From Echinarachnius parma (taxonomy: Eukaryota; Echinodermata; Echinoidea; Clypeasteroida; Echinarachniidae), in NCBI GenBank assembly GCA_037951105.1, contig JBAMJV010003140.1, forward strand, positions 1 to 64,000: DNA of 64,000 nt, given 5' to 3'. A program made the translations under genes and the position numbers. The notes under the pieces are model-generated. The model made no database searches. It was given only the letters and a program-made list of their open reading frames with translations, and was not told the DNA's origin. Of the stretch, positions 43,745 to 55,914 are shown one piece after another (position 1 is the first letter of the stretch; each line of letters opens with the position of its first letter).

Positions 43745-45265
43745 ATACACCACCATGGAAACCGATACTTACAAGCAACATTTAATATGGTCATGCTGTT
43801 ATACCCAAAAATAAAACAAATAAATATCGAATAACATTTTTCATACTTTGCCCGAGATTATTGCCAATGAAAGAAAAAAAAAATAACAGGAAATCAGATG
43901 TCTTCAACACAATTTCAGATCAACTGATATGTCTAAAAAAACTTTCTTCATTTTATGAAGGACAGGGATGAAAATAATTTCATATTTTGCATTTTGAGAA
44001 AATTTAACCCTTTCGTTCAGTGATGATGAGCAAATTATCTCCACCGAATTATCTCATTAACTGGCGGTTATTCCTCTCTTTATCTAAAGGTTATACTTGT
44101 TTTCTTATTCGTACGCTGGCTTTAAAGAGAGCTTAGGGTGTTTGATGTTATATTTTTTTCCCTCCAATTGGTGAGTTTACTTTGGTTTTGTGTGTACTTA
44201 GCTTAAAACCAGAGTTCATATCATACGCCAAAGATGTATTATTGAAATATAGTTGCATTTATAAACTATTGTTTTCATTTCTTATAATTATGCTAATTAA
44301 ATGCCTTCGTACAGTTAGCCTTCAAATTAATTCAAACCAACATTGTCTTATAATATATTACTATAGGCTTCATTATTATGAGAATGTTCTGCACATTAGC
44401 TGTGGATCAAGATTTGATTTTCTAAACAATTCACGATAAATAATGGTTTCGAGGCGATACTGTGTTAAAGCGAACTGTAATTGTATCTGCATGAACCCTA
44501 CAATAGCTTTAATCCCCCTGGCCAGGTATGAGTTATGATTTGCTTTGATAACGCGGCATAAACATTTCGAGCGAAATTAAAGCGAGCCAAGCTGTTAATG
44601 TTATCATAGCGTCAGCATTGAGTAAACGCGGCGACCGTAAGATTTACGTCACCGCTTTTTATTCCTAACTATACATATATTTTGTTTTATAGTTTGATGT
44701 GCTGAGGGGAAGATATTCGAAAACATGTTTGGCTCGAAAATCCCTTCATCCTTAATATGTCTGTATATATAGGTTTCTGGAGTATGATTATTAGCTTCGT
44801 GTCACCTCTCCTTCTTCTCAAATAAGAGCATATTGCATTACGTTTTCTCAGTATCTTAGAAAAACACATCACATGTGTTTTTTAAAGATGCGTCGAACCT
44901 AAAATCTTAGTAAGACTAAACGAATTATGGCAGGCCATTTTATAACCTTGAAATAAAACATAATCAACATGAAAATGCGAGATCATTAACAAACCTTTAT
45001 ATCAGGAACTGGATGTCTCCTTGGTTTAATACACAAAACAGTGATGATTATTTATAAATAAACAAATGCCCCCTTTTACATCTATTTTTATCTATTCCGC
45101 GAAGCAACTAACGGCTTTCCAATAATGTTAAGTCAAACTTAGAGTTTGAAGTTGAACGTAGAATCTTCGTGAAACATTCCCCGTAATACAAACAAGTCTC
45201 GTGACACTCTATGTTGATATCTTCACAAGATTACGTGCAAATAAGGTAATAATATTATAACACTT
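43745..45265. other. No gene seen
   Basis: AT-rich unique DNA. A GTGAGTTTAC donor-like site at 44171 has no partner. A decayed GTGTTTCACAAAGATC-type MITE arm lies near 45105-45180. Confidence 0.4.
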
Positions 45266-45266
45266 G

Positions 45267-45267
<1 letters not shown>

Positions 45268-45358
<91 letters not shown>

Positions 45359-45360
45359 TT

Positions 45361-45396
<36 letters not shown>
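45268..45396 (+). repeat. ACT trinucleotide microsatellite
   Basis: About 129 bases of ACT repeats with one interruption near 45357-45360 (CTTCT). Confidence 0.95.
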
Positions 45397-46661
45397 AAGA
45401 TTAGGTGTGTTCGTATTAGTTTTCAATTATTGCAATATTAGACAAAATGTGAGAAGGAAATGAACATTTTTTTGGTCTTACATTGTTGGAAGGTGACATT
45501 CTCGATTACAATTCAAGTGAATAACATAAAATATCTTAACAAACATGTAGTTTTTAAGCGTTTTAACAAGATTCTAACGAGTTTGGTTGGAGATGAAAAC
45601 AATACACAAAAACATTGCGATAAGATCGAAGTTTTCTATAGGAAAATGGTCACAAATCTATGCTGCACGTGAATTTGTTTGGTTTGTTGTAGCCAACTGT
45701 TGTTGTTTGTCGCCGGATGATTAAAGCCCGAGGGTAGTTGCGTTTTTTAAAATCAAAAGTCGATATTTCTTTATTAGATTTGAAAGATTTTGTTCCATTC
45801 TTCAATATTAAATTCCGGTACCATGCGCCGATCTGCAAAACTATCGCTATACTCGGTTACTTGGTTGGCTTGTAATGAAAGTATGATTACAAAAAAAAAC
45901 ATTCGCAGTTTAAAAACAACGACAACAAAAACAACAGAAACAGTATTTTTGGTATTAAGTTCCTCACCAACTTGCTGCACTATACTCTGTCCAATTATTC
46001 ACATGTTGTTGTCTGTCCAAAAACAATATGATAGTGGTTTTCACTACAACGCAGGCAAAATATTCTGAAAAAAAAAATGAACTTTACGAAAAACCAAAAA
46101 TGAGGAGGGAGGATGGGGGTTTGACAGGAGGCGCATTATGTGTAACTTAAATATACATTTTGGGGAAATGCAGTTTACTCCGACTTAGTAGTTTTGCGGA
46201 GGGGAAAGGTGGCGCGAATGTTCTCACCTTGGCGGAAGAAAAAAATCAATTCTTCTGAAAATTGCATTTCCTTACATAGGGCAAGGGCCATAATATAACC
46301 AATCCAGTATATATGATCTCTATTAATTTCATGACATTACTCAAGCATAATTATTTTCAGGACCGTTAGTGAACGGATTAAAAGTATAATATGTCCGTTA
46401 TTCCCCATGTCATATTCCTGCCCGGACCACTTAACCGCAGCAAGAACGGACCTACATTCCTGTATTATGTATATTAACCAAAGCCAAAATATTGTAATGA
46501 TAGACCTCGACTTGTGGATAAACGTGCAGTAAACAAAAGAAGAAATAAACTAATTCAAGTTTAATTATTGTCTCGATTCCCCGGGAGAATGAAATATAAT
46601 TGAATAAATAACAATACGAACAAATTAAATCCCTTATTATTCTTACGGTAATCAATTTTTA

Positions 46662-47021
46662 AAAGGCTGTACTAACATTGTCACTCAAAATCATAATAAC
46701 ATGAAACTCTTGCGGTTCTCACATTCCTCATTGTATGCGTAGAAGCACAGGGCAGCTTTCGGATTTCGAAACGCCTCTTCCGTTATAAAGATATGTATTA
46801 TTGAATTGTTCAGATTGATACATATCTAGCGGATAAGTATATCTGTGTACGTAATCAGTGAATGGAGTTAGCGAATATCACGTTGCATTTCCGCTCATTA
46901 CTCGGTCCTATAACAATAATTTACCAAAGAATTTTCGCACATCACACAGTGGAAATGTCAGATTACAGAAATGTACATTTTGTCAACCTTTCTTCGACTT
47001 CAGTTGTTGCACTAGATCCCT
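46662..47021 (+). mobile_element. MITE family B, strongly diverged copy
   Basis: Follows family B: ACTAACATTGTC, CTCTTGCGGTTCTCA, TTTCGGATTTCGAAA, TCCGTTATAAAGATATGTA, CATTACTCGG, GTTGCACTAGATCCCT then TTAA (47022-47025). The left TTAA has decayed. Confidence 0.75.
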
Positions 47022-47390
47022 TTAAATCGAAAAAACAAGTTTTTTGCTCATCACGCTCTCATCACGTAGCAACATAATCCACACACGTCAGTCGAACTCG
47101 CCTTTTAAATCCCCCATGCCCTCTCTTTACTCTACTTTCCTCGAACCGTACCATTCCCCTGGGTGTAGCTGAGGGAGGGGGAGGGGGAGGGGGTAGACAA
47201 GGTGGTGCCCCTATTTAAGAACTGTTGCTTCCTTGAACAGTAGCATTCCCCTGGGTGTAGCTGAGGGAGGGGGGAGGGGGTAGACAATATAGTGCCCCTA
47301 TTTAAGAACTGTTGCTTCCTTGAACCGTACCACTCCCCTGGGTGTAGCTGAGGGAGGGGGAGGGGGTAGACAAGGTGGTGCCCCTATTTA

Positions 47391-48439
47391 AGAACGGTTG
47401 CTCCCTTGAACAGTAGCATTCCCCTGGGTGTAGCTGAGGGAGGGGGGAGGGGGTAGACAATATAGTGCCCCTATTTAAGAACTGTTGCTTCCTTGAACCG
47501 TACCACTCCCCTGGGTGTAGCTGAGGGAGGGGGGGGGGGTAGACAAGGTGGTGCCCCTATTTAAGAACTGTTGCTTCCTTGAACCGTACCATTCCCCTGG
47601 GTGTAGCTGAGGGAGGGGGTAGACAAGGTGATGCCCCTATTGAAGAACTGTTGCTTCCTTGAACCGTACCATTCCCCTGGGAGTAAGTGAGGGAGGGGGG
47701 GGGGGTAGACAAGGTGATGCCCCTATTTAAGAACTGTTGCTTCCTTGACAGTAGCATTCCCCCGGGTGTAGCTGAGGGAGGGGGGAGGGGTAGACAAGAT
47801 AGTGCCCCTATTGAAGAACTGTTGCTTCCTTGAACAGTAGCATTCCCCTGGGTGTAGCTGAGGGAGGGGGAGGGGGAGGGGGTAGACAAGGTAGTGCCCC
47901 TATTGAATACTGTTGCTTCCTTGAACAGTAGCATTCCCGTGGGTGTAGCTGAGGGAGGGGGGGGGGGGGTAGACAAGGTGGTGCCCCTATTGACGAACTG
48001 TTGCTTCCTTGAACAGAAGCATTCCCCTGGTGTAGCTGAGGGAGGGGGGGAGGGGGGTAGACAAGGTGGTGCCCCTATTGAAGAACTGTTGCTTCCTTGA
48101 ACCGTACCATTCCCTTGGGTGTAGCTGAGGGAGGGGGGGGGGTAGACAAGGTGGTGCCCCTATTGAAGAACTGTTGCTTCCTTGAACAGTAGCATTCCCC
48201 TGGGTGTAGCTGAGGGAGGGGGGAGGGGGTAGACAAGGTGGTGCCCCTATTGAAGAACTGTTGCTTCCTTGAACCGTACCATTCCCCTGGGTGTAGCTGA
48301 GGGAGGGGGGGGGGAGGGGGTAGACAAGGTGGTGCCCCTATTGAAGAACTGTTGCTTCCTTGAACAGTAGCATTCCCCTGGGTGTAGCTGAGGGAGGGGG
48401 GGGGGGGGAGGGGGGTAGACAAGGTGGTGCCCCTATTTA
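47391..48439. repeat. Higher-order block 1 of the minisatellite
   Basis: Rare variants recur at a constant offset of about 1.05 kb: GAACGGTTGCTCCC at 47392 and 48441; GAGTAAGTGAG at 47681 and 48731; CCCGTGGGTG at 47936 and 48991; CCCTTGGGTG at 48112 and 49171. A block of ~12 units was therefore duplicated as a whole. Confidence 0.85.
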
Positions 48440-49500
48440 AGAACGGTTGCTCCCTTGAACAGTAGCATTCCCCTGGGTGTAGCTGAGGGAGGGGGGAGGG
48501 GGTAGACAATATAGTGCCCCTATTTAAGAACTGTTGCTTCCTTGAACCGTACCACTCCCCTGGGTGTAGCTGAAGGAGGGGGGGGGGGGTAGACAAGGTG
48601 GTGCCCCTATTTAAGAACTGTTGCTTCCTTGAACCGTACCATTCCCCTGGGTGTAGCTGAGGGAGGGGGTAGACAAGGTGGTGCCCCTATTGAAGAACTG
48701 TTGCTTCCTTGAACCGTACCATTCCCCTGGGAGTAAGTGAGGGAGGGGGGGGGGGGGGGTAGACAAGGTGATGCCCCTATTTAAGAACTGTTGCTTCCTT
48801 GACAGTAGCATTCCCCCGGGTGTAGCTGAGGGAGGGGGGAGGGGTAGACAAGATAGTGCCCCTATTGAAGAACTGTTGCTTCCTTGAACAGTAGCATTCC
48901 CCTGGGTGTAGCTGAGGGAGGGGGAGGGGGAGGGGGTAGACAAGGTAGTGCCCCTATTGAATAACTGTTGCTTCCTTGAACAGTAGCATTCCCGTGGGTG
49001 TAGCTGAGGGAGGGGGGGGGGGTAGACAAGGTGGTGCCCCTATTGATGAACTGTTGCTTCCTTGAACAGAAGCATTCCCCTGGTGTAGCTGAGGGAGGGG
49101 GGGGGGGGGAGGGGGGTAGACAAGGTGGTGCCCCTATTGAAGAACTGTTGCTTCCTTGAACCGTACCATTCCCTTGGGTGTAGCTGAGGGAGGGGGGGGG
49201 GGGTAGACAAGGTGGTGCCCCTATTGAAGAACTGTTGCTTCCTTGAACAGTAGCATTCCCCTGGGTGTAGCTGAGGGAGGGGGGAGGGGGTAGACAAGGT
49301 GGTGCCCCTATTGAAGAACTGTTGCTTCCTTGAACCGTACCATTCCCCTGGGTGTAGCTGAGGGAGGGGGGGGGGGGAGGGGGTAGACAAGGTGGTGCCC
49401 CTATTGAAGAACTGTTGCTTCCTTGAACAGTAGCATTCCCCTGGGTGTAGCTGAGGGAGGGGGGGGGGAGGGGGGTAGACAAGGTGGTGCCCCTATTGAA
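48440..49500. repeat. Higher-order block 2 of the minisatellite
   Basis: Second copy of the ~1.05 kb block. It differs from block 1 mainly in G-run lengths and a few bases. Confidence 0.85.
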
Positions 49501-50057
49501 GAACTGTTGCTTCCTTGAACAGTAGCATTCCCCTGGGTGTAGCTGAGGGAGGGGGGGGGGGGGTAGACAAGATAGTGCCCCTATTGAAGAACTGTTGCTT
49601 CCTTGAACAGTAGCATTCATTGGGGAGCATCTACGAGGTGTGTGTGTGTGTGTTGGGGGGGGGGGGGTGGAAGAGGCGGTGAACCTATTTAATGTAAGAA
49701 GAGTGTTGCCTCCTGGACCCTTTATCATCCACCGAGGCGTAGCTAAAGAGGGGGGGGGGGGGGTGAACAGGCGGTGCCCCTGTTTAACAACTGTGTAATT
49801 AAGTACAATTATTATTGTGTTCCTTTTGGGGGGAGTTCTATCCCCGCCTCCCTCCGCCCTCCAACCCACCATAATATGAATAATAATAATCCTTTCTTAT
49901 TAAGCGCAGTCTAGACAATGAAGTCTCAATGTGCATACATTAAAAAAAGAATAAGAGAGAGAAATGGAACAGTATTTGAGCAAAAATTACATAATTAAAT
50001 TTAAAAGAAAAACAAACTTGGAATTCATTAACAAACAGAAAGGCTTTCAAAACCATT

Positions 50058-50077
50058 TGGGGGGGGGGGGGGGGGGG
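50058..50077 (+). repeat. Poly(G) tract
   Basis: About 19 Gs. Confidence 0.9.
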
Positions 50078-50420
50078 TGCAAGCTTGGTACGCCATTGGC
50101 TAGCAAATTCGCCTCGAACCAAAAGAGTTCATTTCGCAGAAATAATCGAAAAGAAAACTTGAAATCTGATTTGAGTGTTGTTGTGGCTTTTTTAAAAGGT
50201 TAAGTGATGTCACTCTCCTCCAACGTTCAAGTTGAAGTACTTGAAAGCGTCACGACTAAATCATATAAAATAAACTATTATTGTAAATAACATACATGAC
50301 TAGGAAATGTGCAGCTGCGTTTAAATGCAATGAACCAACTCATTCGAAATTAGATACAAGTTTGCCGCTGTTCAATGTTTAATGTCAATCCTTTTTACGT
50401 TCAAGAACAATATAATTTAA

Positions 50421-50979
50421 AGGGATAGTTGAGTTCTGGTATAGTGGGCGCTACACACAATTTGTGAGATAATGAAAAACTGAGTGTCAAACTTGAAAGA
50501 GCATACAATTTTAATGACAGAATAAACTTTATTTGATCAAAGTCGGTTCATAAATGGCTGAAATATCCATAAACATAACCATTTGTAATAAGTGTGGGGC
50601 CGCACAATTATTCGATAATTTTGAACCAGCCGTTAATTTTCTTTTATGCTTCCTCTTTCCAAAAATGTACAAAAGAGGTTTTTAACTAGTTGTTGATTAT
50701 ATCTCTGTATAATCACTATTTCAACAAAACATCACATGCACAATATGTTATTTAAAATGGTTGAAACCAATGAGTTTTTAGAGAGCGCCCTCTTGAGTTT
50801 TAATGGCTCTTTTAAAATGATAACAGGCTTTTTACTTAAGCCTTTGTAATTTTGTATTCCTTTCGAGCATGGTGGAGTAATAAATGTTAGTTTGTAATGT
50901 AATGGTGCAGGTTTTGGTTACTAAAATTCAGTTTGACTAAAACTGTACTCTATATTATTACCAAAACTCAACTATCCCC
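50421..50979 (-). mobile_element. MITE family A copy
   Basis: 559 bases between TTAA sites (50417-50420, 50980-50983). Starts AGGGATAGTTGAGTTCTGG and ends CCAAAACTCAACTATCCCC. Landmarks match 31489-32023 in reverse. A partial internal duplication of the right end (AAAACTGTACTCTATATTA) lies just before the terminus. Confidence 0.9.
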
Positions 50980-51550
50980 TTAAATGTGTTATTTTATTGA
51001 TTACTAAATATTGTTTGTATTTAAAGGGAAAAGAAACGCTGGGATTTTCGCTTGCTGTTAATATCGCCTATACACAGAAGCTACATACACATGTTTCAGT
51101 CCATTGTGCCTTTACTGCTCCCAAATCCGAATGCTCAACCACAAATTCATAATTCTTCATTGTTACCATGGTTACCTTATGATGTGCACGACACCCAAAC
51201 TGCGAATCTATAATACAAGGGCGTGTTACCGATTGGCTCCACTTGTAGTTCTGTTTTTACTTTGAACGTACAAACTAAAATGGTTTCCCCCACAAGAAAA
51301 TAAATAGAGTGTGTTTCATGTGGTATAAGTCAAAAAGAAAAACAGTTACAAAAATAACAGAAGGATAACAGAATGATTTGCATTTCTTTATTTATTGAAA
51401 CATTGTGAGGTAGGAAACGCATCATGATAATGGACTGTATCATGAGTGGCCAATACGTATGGGGAGTTCAAAAGAAGAGCAATAATAAGAGAGGTGTGAC
51501 GGTGTAAATGACTTTCATGGGCGTATGAGCACACTTGCCTCAGAGGAGGG

Positions 51551-51832
51551 AGGGGGGGGGGGGGGGGCTAAAGCTCTCGCCTCTTTCATGCCCGAAAGTG
51601 AAGTATATTTCTTAGTTATTACGAATATAACACAAATTTACCATAATATAGGACATTATTGACTGAATATAAGACGCTTTGCCCGAGAATGACGTCACGT
51701 TGCCCTACAATGACATAAATTTGCCCGAACGTAACATTAGTTTGCCCGAATATGGCATGAGATTGCCCGAATCTGACATAGATTTGCCCGAATATGACAT
51801 AAATTTGCCTGAATATGACAAGGTTTTTTGAA
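51551..51832. repeat. Poly(G) then 22-23-base TTTGCCCGAATATGACAT repeats
   Basis: After a G run (51551-51568) come eight or so units of TTTGCCCGAATATGACATAA, with variants, from about 51670. On the minus strand the unit reads as a VIFGQIY-like heptad, which is not a real protein. Related to 22182-22364. Confidence 0.85.
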
Positions 51833-52076
51833 TCTGAGGTTAGTTGTTTAGCCCGATTATGGCCATTTTCAAAACTACGCATCTTCAGTAGAATCACATC
51901 TAAAACAAAAGGCCATATTCTAGAATGTCTAGTGGACACTGGATTTCATCTGTCATGACTTCGGAATAAAAAAAAGAAGAAAGAAAATAAATAATTATGA
52001 TTGAACGTCTTCTGTTGTTTACAGTATACTGTTGTATACAGTGGTATTAAGGATAGGCATTGCAGGGCGTACTTAA

Positions 52077-52472
52077 AGGGATTCTAGTAACTTTGTTGAC
52101 ATGTGCAAAAAGTGATGAGTGGTTGATACAATGTATATTGTTGTTACCTGATATGTTATATGATATTGTCCACTGGGTGTTGTGGGAAAATTTCAAGTTA
52201 AATGGACGTTATATGGCCAAGTAATGAGCAAAAATGCAAAGTGATATTCACTAACTCATTACACTCACTTTGTACACGGTGTTTGCGGTCCAGTGGATAA
52301 TTTAAAATCTGAACACTTCAAGCGTAAATATCTTTTTAACGAAAGGAAAATTTGAAAAACCGAAACCTGTCCCATGCTTTTATCGTTAATACGACTACAA
52401 CAAGGTATGAGAAAACCGCTAGAATTCCAATTGGATTTTGAGGATTTGGAAAATTTTACTAACTAAGTCTCT
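52077..52472 (-). mobile_element. MITE family B copy
   Basis: 396 bases between TTAA sites (52073-52076, 52473-52476). Starts AGGGATTCTAGTAACTTTG. It has a small extra duplication (GATATGTTATATGATAT). Confidence 0.9.
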
Positions 52473-52975
52473 TTAAGGAGGTTAACATGTTTTTTTGCTT
52501 TGTAAATGATATACACGAATCAGGTTCGTGCTCATAAACATTGGTGACGAGTCAGAGAGATAGAGCAGAGAAATTAGGATGAGTGATTCATGTTATTTAT
52601 TAAAAGGATATCATATGCAGCAGTTGATATCACTTCACATAACTAATAAAAGCCATTTATGCGACTGTTTACCAATTAAGCGAATTACCGGTGGTAAAAA
52701 CAAAAGGAAATATGGGAGCTTAACCCTCCGAGCGCCATGGTCAACTCTAGTCATAATTCACATACAAGTATGTTGAATGTTTCTATATGGACACCATAGA
52801 CAAGTATGGAATAAAATGTATAAACAATGCGGCGTCTTACCAAGCCGAACTTCCTTTCTTTTCATTATTTCAGATGGATAGGGAAATTAACCTTTTCATG
52901 CGAATTTGTCCTAAGAACTGGGTAAACATGGTAAAGAGGATCCTTGTCATTAAACTTGGCAATCAGAGGGTTTAA

Positions 52976-53372
52976 AGGGGACATTCATCAGGCAAAGAAC
53001 AACACATAATTATATGTTTTGGTACCGTTGTGTGATATCAAATAGATGCCCAACATTTTGCAAAGGGTTGTGTGATTCCTAAACAATGCAATTAATTACC
53101 ACTACTTACGGAACCATTATGGCCTCATGGTTCCGTATGCGCCAAACGTTTGCGAGTGCGCTAATTCTATTCACGCGTAACGATGCGTTCGTCCTAGACG
53201 AAAAGGTAGTCTTCGTATGCATCCCCACAAACACATTTTGTAGTATGGTGATGTTTGTTCCAATTAAATAATTTTTCCGGAAAAATATTTTTCTGAACTG
53301 TTTGGTGGAATGGACTTCTAAAAGTGTTACCTTTTATTTATAAGAATATTATGTTTTGGGTGGTGGTACCCT
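52976..53372 (+). mobile_element. MITE family C copy
   Basis: 397 bases between TTAA sites (52972-52975, 53373-53376). Starts AGGGGACATTCATCAGGC and ends GGTGGTGGTACCCT. The 61-codon ORF inside is incidental. Confidence 0.9.
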
Positions 53373-53907
53373 TTAAGCACTCATAAGTACACTACAATTG
53401 TTTTGTAGGTCTATAAGGAAAGTACATTATGGTAACCCAACCAATTATATCAATGATGGTATTCTATTCTATACCCTTCTGTTCTCTGTTTGTGTTTATT
53501 TATTTTAGTATTTGTATTTAATATGATAACTCCAGAGATATAGTATTCAAGGTCTCCTTCGATTCAATTTCAAAAGTAGACAGGTCGAATTTTATTAAAA
53601 GTAAAAACATGAAAGTGATAAGAAAAACAAATAATGGAAAAGGGATTTGACGGCGGACTTCGAAAGAAACTTTTTACCGACTATATGTAAACAAGAATAA
53701 AATGCAATTACAGATTCTTTACCATGAATGTTTCATAGATACAATTTTGTTTATTTTATTTCGATTTAGAAGAATAGCGATACATTATGGATTGAATTTT
53801 GATCAAAATAATACATCAAAAATGTTTAAAACGTTTTCTCTCGGATAAAGTTATGACGTCAAGTTCGGTGGTTCTTTGAACTGGGCAAATTCTCATTATT
53901 CCTTTGA

Positions 53908-54160
53908 CCTCATTCCAATTCAAATAGGCGTTAAATCTACTTTTTCAACTTTGAAGAAAAGCAGGTTTCCTTTTCCAACTTTGTACAAATGCCGATGTGA
54001 CTGTGAACATGGAACGTTCCACATTTTGAATTTGATTATGTACTTTGTCCTAACATTTTAAATTCTAGATAGCTACGAAACTTATATCAATGTACTGATA
54101 TCGTTAACTCAATTTTTACGGAAAGTAGATTAAGCGCCTTTTTGAACTAAGCTCTTCATT
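53908..54160. mobile_element. MITE family K copy 3
   Basis: The left arm ATTCCAATTCAAATAGGCGT, then TAAATCTACTTTTTCAACTT, is mirrored by AAAGTAGATTAAGCGCC and TTGAACTAAGCTCTTCAT. The core has ACATGGAACGTTCCACATTT and GATGTGACTG-type sequence. The outermost left end is decayed. Confidence 0.7.
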
Positions 54161-54252
54161 TGTTCATGCAGGCCACATGTCAAAATATGATAGTTGCTAC
54201 CTGTATTGATACCTCCCCCTCTTTGACTTGTTACTTTCCAATTTAAAATGAG

Positions 54253-54440
54253 TATAGTCAACCCTGTCTTTGTGGTCACCTTTTTGTAGTATGGTGATGC
54301 TTTTTTTCTAATAATAAATATTGCCTATAGTGGACACCAAAAGTGATCACATGCACAGAAAAACAACAACAACAACAATGTTACGGAGCCTGACTGGGAG
54401 AGATCACCTGTATACAGTGGCCACTCTACTTGTTTCCCAC
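54253..54440. mobile_element. MITE family N, diverged copy
   Basis: Shares TAGTCAACCCTGTCTTTGTG, AGTGATCAC, GAGATCACCTGTATACAGTG and GCCACTCTACTTGTT with 23676-23861. An ACAACAACAACAACA insertion lies in the middle, and the right terminus is lost. Confidence 0.65.
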
Positions 54441-54827
54441 CATATGATGATATTTCGCGAAATATAATGATGTGTATTTGTCAGATGATCGGCCGCTAAA
54501 AATCATCTGACTTTTGTAAATGTGTTCGAATTATAACACATTTTGACTTTTCTTTACATCCATTTCTGTATATATCGTGATGGTTTATTTAATATGCAAT
54601 ATTGCAATATTTTGTATCAATTTGCGAATTTCGTGCTGTTCACAACAACCTGCTATGCAATAATATTAGTTTTAGGTAAGTTCCCCTGCAAGGAATCCAT
54701 ATTCACTCATAACTCATCATTTGTTCAAGTTATAGGTATCTGTAAACACAACCCATGTTTATCGGACCCCTTGGAAGATCGGGTTATCACTGAAAGAGCA
54801 ACCCAGCTGATAATGAAAACAAATTAA

Positions 54828-55212
54828 AGGGGTCTGTCTAGTAACATCGTCAATATCCTCAAAACTTACTTGGAACTCTAGCGGTTCTCAAGTACCATGT
54901 ACAATGTATTTGTATTACCAATAGAAGCATGGAACATCTATTTAATGTTTCGATGATCTCTTCCGTTATGAAGCTATGCTTTCGGATACGAAAGAAGATT
55001 GAAGCGTTCAGATTTAAAACTATCTACTGGAGAGTTAAAAATGTGCACAAAGTCTGTGCAATGTGTTTGCGAATAATATCACTTTACATTTTTCGCTCGT
55101 TACTCGGCCATAATTTGTAACATCCATTTAATCTGAAATGTTCACACATTACTAAGTGGACATAATTTGATCAGATCATAACAATACACATTTTATTAAC
55201 CATTCCTTGGTC
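54828..55212 (+). mobile_element. MITE family B, diverged copy
   Basis: After TTAA (54824-54827), begins AGGGGTCTGTCTAGTAACA and follows family B through AATATCCTCAAAACTT, TCTTCCGTTATGAAGC and CTCGGCCATAA to AACCATTCCTTGGTCACG. The right TTAA is lost. Confidence 0.75.
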
Positions 55213-55254
55213 ACGCATGATACCCCCTTTCTATGAGGACAGACCCCCCGGGAT

Positions 55255-55912
55255 AAATCTAGACCGATACATATGGGTGGAATTCACAAAGGAGGTTTGT
55301 AGGAGGTTTGTACAAACCATGGTTTTACCATGGTCTACATCTATGGAATGCTGCTCGTATACAAGTAATTTGCTTGGTTGCTAAAAATGTCACACTTACG
55401 TAAGAGAAAAAAAAAGAAATGGTCGGTTTTCGAATTGGTGTGAAAGCAGCGTGAATAATATGATGATACTTAAAACTGAAGAATGGGCCAGTCAGAATGA
55501 TATACTCATCATTGTAGTCTACTTGTAGTAAAAACGGATGCGTCCGTACTGTGTTTTCAAGGCATAGAAAAGGCAAATGTTCACAATTGGAATATATTTT
55601 CTCTGAAAGTTTATCCAGAGACCCAGATTGATGAGGTTCTCTTGTCCCGGTATAAATCTAGACCGATACATATGGGCGGTATTCACAAAGGAGGTTTGTA
55701 GGAGTTTTGTACAAACCATGGTTTTACCATGGTCTACATCTATGGAATGCTGCTCGTATACAAGTAAATTGTAAATCAACATTGTTAACAAGGAGTTAAC
55801 AAGGAGTTTACATTCTTTCTCCATCAGTTTACAAATGGCATTCCATAGATGTAAACCATGGTCAAACCATGGTTTGTACAAACCTCCTACAAACCTCCTT
55901 TGTGAATTCCAC
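55255..55912. mobile_element. Foldback family H: two direct and one inverted copy
   Basis: A ~115-base segment starting ATAAATCTAGACCGATACAT and containing CACAAAGGAGGTTTGTAGGA, ACAAACCATGGTTTTACCAT and CATCTATGGAATGC occurs at about 55253-55367 and 55652-55768. The part from GGTGGAATTCACAAAGG to GGAATGC recurs inverted at 55837-55912. The second and third copies form a foldback of ~260 bases. Each arm itself contains a CCATGGTTT-AACCATGG palindrome. ORFs across it are incidental. Confidence 0.85.
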
Positions 55913-55914
55913 CC

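Larger units (their letters stand above)
47160..49800. repeat. ~85-base minisatellite, ~28 units, higher-order repeat
   Basis: Each unit reads GGGTGTAGCTGAGGGAGGGG, a variable G/A tract, TAGACAAGGTGGTGCCCCTA, TTGAAGAACTGTTGCTTCCT and TGAACAGTAGCATTCCCCT. Variants alternate: GAACAGTAGCATT or GAACCGTACCATT, GACAATATAGTG or GACAAGGTGGTG, TATTTAAG or TATTGAAG. Two decayed units follow (49620-49800). Minus-strand ORFs of up to 336 codons run through it only because the unit lacks stops. The G tracts fit the four-run G-quadruplex pattern. Confidence 0.95.

Noticed and set aside
47557..49872. Long minus-strand ORFs (up to 336 codons) rich in Pro, Ser, Gly and Gln
   Set aside because: They are translations of the ~85-base minisatellite. 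The same DNA is open in two frames, the frame changes with G-run length, and there is no start context or non-repeat domain.
51660..51832. VIFGQIY heptad protein repeat
   Set aside because: It is the translation of a 22-23-base minisatellite. Frame and strand are not supported by any start or flanking coding signal.
54640..54680. Second ratchet-like site (TTTTAG next to GTAAGT, about 54674)
   Set aside because: The upstream tract is purine-interrupted and lacks NCAG. Weaker than the 4975 site.
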